From: Methanosarcinaceae archaeon UBA470
Lineage (GTDB): Archaea > Halobacteriota > Methanosarcinia > Methanosarcinales > Methanosarcinaceae
Assembly: GCA_002508425.1 (NCBI GenBank)
Contig: DAKU01000171.1
Span: 1-7,944 of the forward strand
Direction: 5' to 3'
Length of the DNA: 7,944 bases
In this document: piece after piece, positions 6,056-7,944 of the stretch
Numbering within the stretch: the stretch's first letter is position 1
Layout of the letters: every line of letters begins with the position of its first letter
Translations under genes and position numbers: made by a program
The notes under the pieces: model-generated
Seen by the model: the letters and a program-made list of their open reading frames with translations, nothing else
Databases searched by the model: none
What the model was told of the DNA's origin: nothing

Positions 6056-7105
6056 TCATGCCAGTCTTATTTTTCCCTTGTGTTTTGCATATGTTGCATA
6101 ATCTACATATATTGGATTTGCCAGAAGTTCCAGTACAGTAGGGGCCCTGTTGCGTATTTCTTCTATCTTGTCAGTTACTGTGAAACTAAACGCGTCTGCT
6201 CCGGCACCTGATCCAAAAGCGGTGGCAAAGATCCTGTCCCCGGGTTTTGCCTGGTCAAGAGTTGCAGCAATTCCCATCATGCATGATCCTGAATATGTGT
6301 TACCAAGCTTTGGAACGACTAGGCCTGGTTTTATCTGTTCCTTGCTAAAACCCAGCATGGATGCTGCACGGGATGGGAATTTACCGTTTGGCTGGTGGAA
6401 AACCGCATAATCATAATCCTCTGGTTTTGTACCCATTTTCTCCATAAGTCCTTTTGCTGCATGTGTGACATGCTTGAAGTATCCAGGCTCACCGGTGAAA
6501 CGTCCACCGTGCTCAGGGTATGGCATGCCTTCCCGTCTCCAGAAGTCAGGTGTGTCAGTGGTAAAGGAGTATGTGTCTTCAATGACTGCTACAAATTCAG
6601 ACTCCTTGCTGCCTATTAAAAAGGCTACACCTCCGGCAGCTGCAGTATATTCAAGGGCATCTCCAGGCGCTCCCTGTGCAACATCAGCTCCTATTGCCAG
6701 TCCCAGGTCTATCATTTTTGACTGCACAAGTCCCATGCATGTTTGTATGGCAGCAGTTCCGGCCTTGCAGGCAAATTCATAATCTGCAGCTGTAAGGACG
6801 GGTGTGGCCTCTACAGCTTCTGCGACTATGGTACTGGTAGGTTTTACAGCATAAGGATGGCTTTCTGATCCAGTGTATACTGCTCCTATCCTCTGAGCAT
6901 TGATTCCTGATCTCTTTACTGCATGCCTTGCAGCTTCTACTGCAATAGTGGCTGTGTCCTCATCAAAATCAGGTAATGATTTTTCGTATACCATAAGACC
7001 TGATTTCAGGCTGTTAGCGTCATCGCCCCAAACCCGGGCGATCTCGTCCACTTTGATCCTATATCTTGGAATATAGGCTCCGTATGAGACTATCCCTGCA
7101 CTCAT
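6056..7105 (-). CDS. Hydroxymethylglutaryl-CoA synthase (archaeal type)
   Basis: The 349-residue enzyme (from the ATG at 7105) condenses acetyl-CoA with acetoacetyl-CoA to HMG-CoA, the substrate of HMG-CoA reductase on the way to archaeal isoprenoid lipids. It has the thiolase-like fold with the complete HMG-CoA synthase triad: Glu81 in GSESHPYAVKP, Cys113 in YEFACKAGTAA and His237 in VFHQPNGK; these match Glu79, Cys111 and His233 of the S. aureus enzyme in order and approximate spacing. GNTYSGSCMMG (268-278) and FGSGAGADAFSF (297-308) are the conserved C-terminal loops. The N-terminus MSAGIVSYGAYIPRYRI is the usual archaeal form, which supports this ATG over the GTG at 7114 (adds MKK). It follows the regulator gene by 25 nt with no obvious promoter between, and precedes thiolase by 10 nt, so an operon is likely. 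It is shorter than bacterial and eukaryotic relatives, as normal for archaea. Confidence 0.96.
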   Translation of the reverse strand: MSAGIVSYGAYIPRYRIKVDEIARVWGDDANSLKSGLMVYEKSLPDFDEDTATIAVEAARHAVKRSGINAQRIGAVYTGSESHPYAVKPTSTIVAEAVEATPVLTAADYEFACKAGTAAIQTCMGLVQSKMIDLGLAIGADVAQGAPGDALEYTAAAGGVAFLIGSKESEFVAVIEDTYSFTTDTPDFWRREGMPYPEHGGRFTGEPGYFKHVTHAAKGLMEKMGTKPEDYDYAVFHQPNGKFPSRAASMLGFSKEQIKPGLVVPKLGNTYSGSCMMGIAATLDQAKPGDRIFATAFGSGAGADAFSFTVTDKIEEIRNRAPTVLELLANPIYVDYATYAKHKGKIRLA

Positions 7106-7110
7106 TTTTT

Positions 7111-7115
7111 TCACC
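7111..7115 (-). promoter_or_regulatory. Ribosome binding site deciding the HMG-CoA synthase start
   Basis: GGTGA lies 5 nt (all A) before the ATG at 7105 on the - strand. The in-frame GTG at 7114 is inside this site and would itself have no comparable site upstream. Family N-termini agree with the ATG. Confidence 0.75.
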
Positions 7116-7130
7116 GATATTATGTAAGTG

Positions 7131-7871
7131 TTATTCCATTACGTGGTACTGGCTGTATTTTTTAAGATTTTCGATCAATTGATCAATATCCATTGTGGTG
7201 GCTAAAAGAGGCAACCTGTCTATTTCTGCCATCTTCTTTGCCATGGGGTCCAACTCGTTGCCTCTAAGTCCGTGTATCACTACAGCACCTGGCTTCAGAT
7301 TCGTGACCCTTATGGCTACAAGCGGCGATTTCCCGGTTGTCACCTTTGTGAATATCATGGCTCTTTCGGTACTCCATCCATAAAGTTTCTGAAATTCATG
7401 GGATGAAAGTTCGAGAATGGCTTTTTGGCTGTCAACCACTGTAAACCCATAAAGGGGTTTTTCTATGCCCCTATTTACAAAATCAGCTTCTATAAGGCTT
7501 GCCAGTTTGGCAAGTTGCATAGGAAAAGTGTACTCGTAGGTTGCATAGACAGCTCTTGAAGTGTTGTCTGAGAAAAGTATGCTTTCATAGGAATGTATCT
7601 TCTGTCCGCCTCTCAGTGAGTCTATTTCCAGTAGTGCCTCAACGATCCTGCTCACTATTAGCGTACCTGGGGATTTTCTCCTTCCACTTTCATAATCACT
7701 TATAACGGAAGGGGATACTCCAAGATAGCTTGACAGGTCCGTTTGGGGAATCTCGAAGTTAAGCCTCCATTTTTTCAGAGCTTCGCCTGGTTTCTCTGAA
7801 AGTGTTATTTCACCGGCCATCTTTTCTGCGAGACGTTGGCGTATATTCTCACGAGATGCATTGTCAGCCAT
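7131..7871 (-). CDS. XRE-type HTH transcriptional regulator with C-terminal putative sensor domain
   Basis: The protein (246 residues from the ATG at 7871) has an N-terminal helical lead, a Cro/CI-type helix-turn-helix at about 30-84 (LKKWRLNFEIPQTDLSSYLG, then VSPSVISDYESGRR), and a separate C-terminal domain (about 110-240). The latter contains YGFTVVDSQKAILELSS, VAIRVTNLKPGAVVIHGLRG and a helix-rich end (DPMAKKMAEIDRLPLLATT). It resembles an archaeal predicted-regulator family that I recall as COG1709; this is from memory, not a search. The C-terminal part may bind a small ligand. Its stop is 25 nt before the HMG-CoA synthase ATG, so it probably heads the lipid operon and may regulate it and itself. 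A longer start (ATG at 7892, adding MSRLEYE) exists, but it follows the TATA box by only about 5 nt and so lies upstream of the expected transcription start; the ATG at 7871 fits a nearly leaderless mRNA. Confidence 0.85.
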   Translation of the reverse strand: MADNASRENIRQRLAEKMAGEITLSEKPGEALKKWRLNFEIPQTDLSSYLGVSPSVISDYESGRRKSPGTLIVSRIVEALLEIDSLRGGQKIHSYESILFSDNTSRAVYATYEYTFPMQLAKLASLIEADFVNRGIEKPLYGFTVVDSQKAILELSSHEFQKLYGWSTERAMIFTKVTTGKSPLVAIRVTNLKPGAVVIHGLRGNELDPMAKKMAEIDRLPLLATTMDIDQLIENLKKYSQYHVME

Positions 7872-7894
7872 TTCATATTCTAAACGAGACATAC

Positions 7895-7908
7895 TTATAT
7901 ATATTTAA
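7895..7908 (-). promoter_or_regulatory. TATA box of the regulator/HMG-CoA operon
   Basis: The - strand reads TTAAATATATATAA (7908-7895), a strong archaeal TATA match. With its centre near 7901, transcription should start around 7875-7877. This is inside the longest open frame and 4-6 nt before the ATG at 7871. It is the only clear promoter seen for the five-gene - strand cluster. Confidence 0.65.
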
Positions 7909-7912
7909 CGAA

Positions 7913-7942
7913 TGCCAAATCGTTGATTGACGAACAAAGGCA
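7913..7942. promoter_or_regulatory. Candidate operator: nested dyads upstream of the TATA box
   Basis: TCGT (7920-7923) and ACGA (7930-7933) form a dyad with a 6-nt spacer. It is flanked by TGCC (7913-7916) and GGCA (7939-7942), which also pair, though offset by 2 nt. The element sits just upstream of the TATA box, where an activator or an autoregulating HTH protein would bind. The arms are short and the window ends right after it, so this is a hypothesis. Confidence 0.3.
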
Positions 7943-7944
7943 AT

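Noticed and set aside
4892..6211. Several + strand open frames opposite the thiolase gene (for example 4892-5293, 5613-5876, 5891-6211)
   Set aside because: They are antisense to a complete thiolase with catalytic residues; the translations are low-complexity and resemble no family.
7131..7550. Reading the regulator's C-terminal domain as ThiN (archaeal ThiR-type thiamine regulator)
   Set aside because: The HTH-plus-sensor layout is similar, but I do not see convincing ThiN motifs, and the gene neighbours are lipid rather than thiamine genes.

Overview
The window looks like chromosomal DNA from a methanogenic euryarchaeon, most likely of the Methanosarcinales (Methanolobus, Methanococcoides or Methanosarcina-like). 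This is inferred from the HMG-CoA synthase / thiolase / DUF35 gene trio used for archaeal lipid synthesis, a methionyl-tRNA synthetase with two zinc knuckles and a fused C-terminal tRNA-binding domain, GGTGA-type ribosome binding sites, and TATA-box promoters with T-tract terminators. Genus is a judgement from protein flavour and moderate AT-richness, not a computed result.

Left part (1-1822): the 3' end of a DNA-3-methyladenine glycosylase I gene (tag, + strand) enters from the left edge, beginning at the codon that aligns with the key Glu of the family. It converges on sppA (- strand), a membrane-anchored Ser/Lys signal peptide peptidase. Each has its own T-rich terminator in the 120-bp gap. 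sppA and metG diverge from a 163-bp AT-rich region holding at least two TATA-like elements.

Middle (1823-3951): metG (+) is a full-length methionyl-tRNA synthetase. A 9-bp perfect hairpin flanked by T-rich runs on both sides follows it and probably ends transcription from both directions.

Right part (3952-7944, all - strand): five closely packed genes read right to left as HTH regulator, HMG-CoA synthase, acetoacetyl-CoA thiolase, DUF35 zinc-ribbon/OB protein and CYTH-domain (CyaB-like) protein. The middle three are the known archaeal complex that condenses acetyl-CoA to HMG-CoA without releasing acetoacetyl-CoA, the entry to the mevalonate pathway and so to isoprenoid ether lipids. The upstream HTH protein, with a strong TATA box and a dyad in front of it, is a natural candidate regulator of this lipid operon. 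The CYTH protein begins 1 nt after the DUF35 stop, so it is probably cotranscribed; its link to lipid synthesis is unknown.

The most useful sequence-level result concerns start codons. All three complex genes carry GGTGA-N5-ATG, and the GTG inside the Shine-Dalgarno is in frame 9 nt upstream of the ATG, so longest-ORF calling would add three false residues to each. The regulator's first ATG also lies too close to its TATA box, so a later ATG is preferred. I see no mobile element, CRISPR array, RNA gene or clearly undescribed system here.
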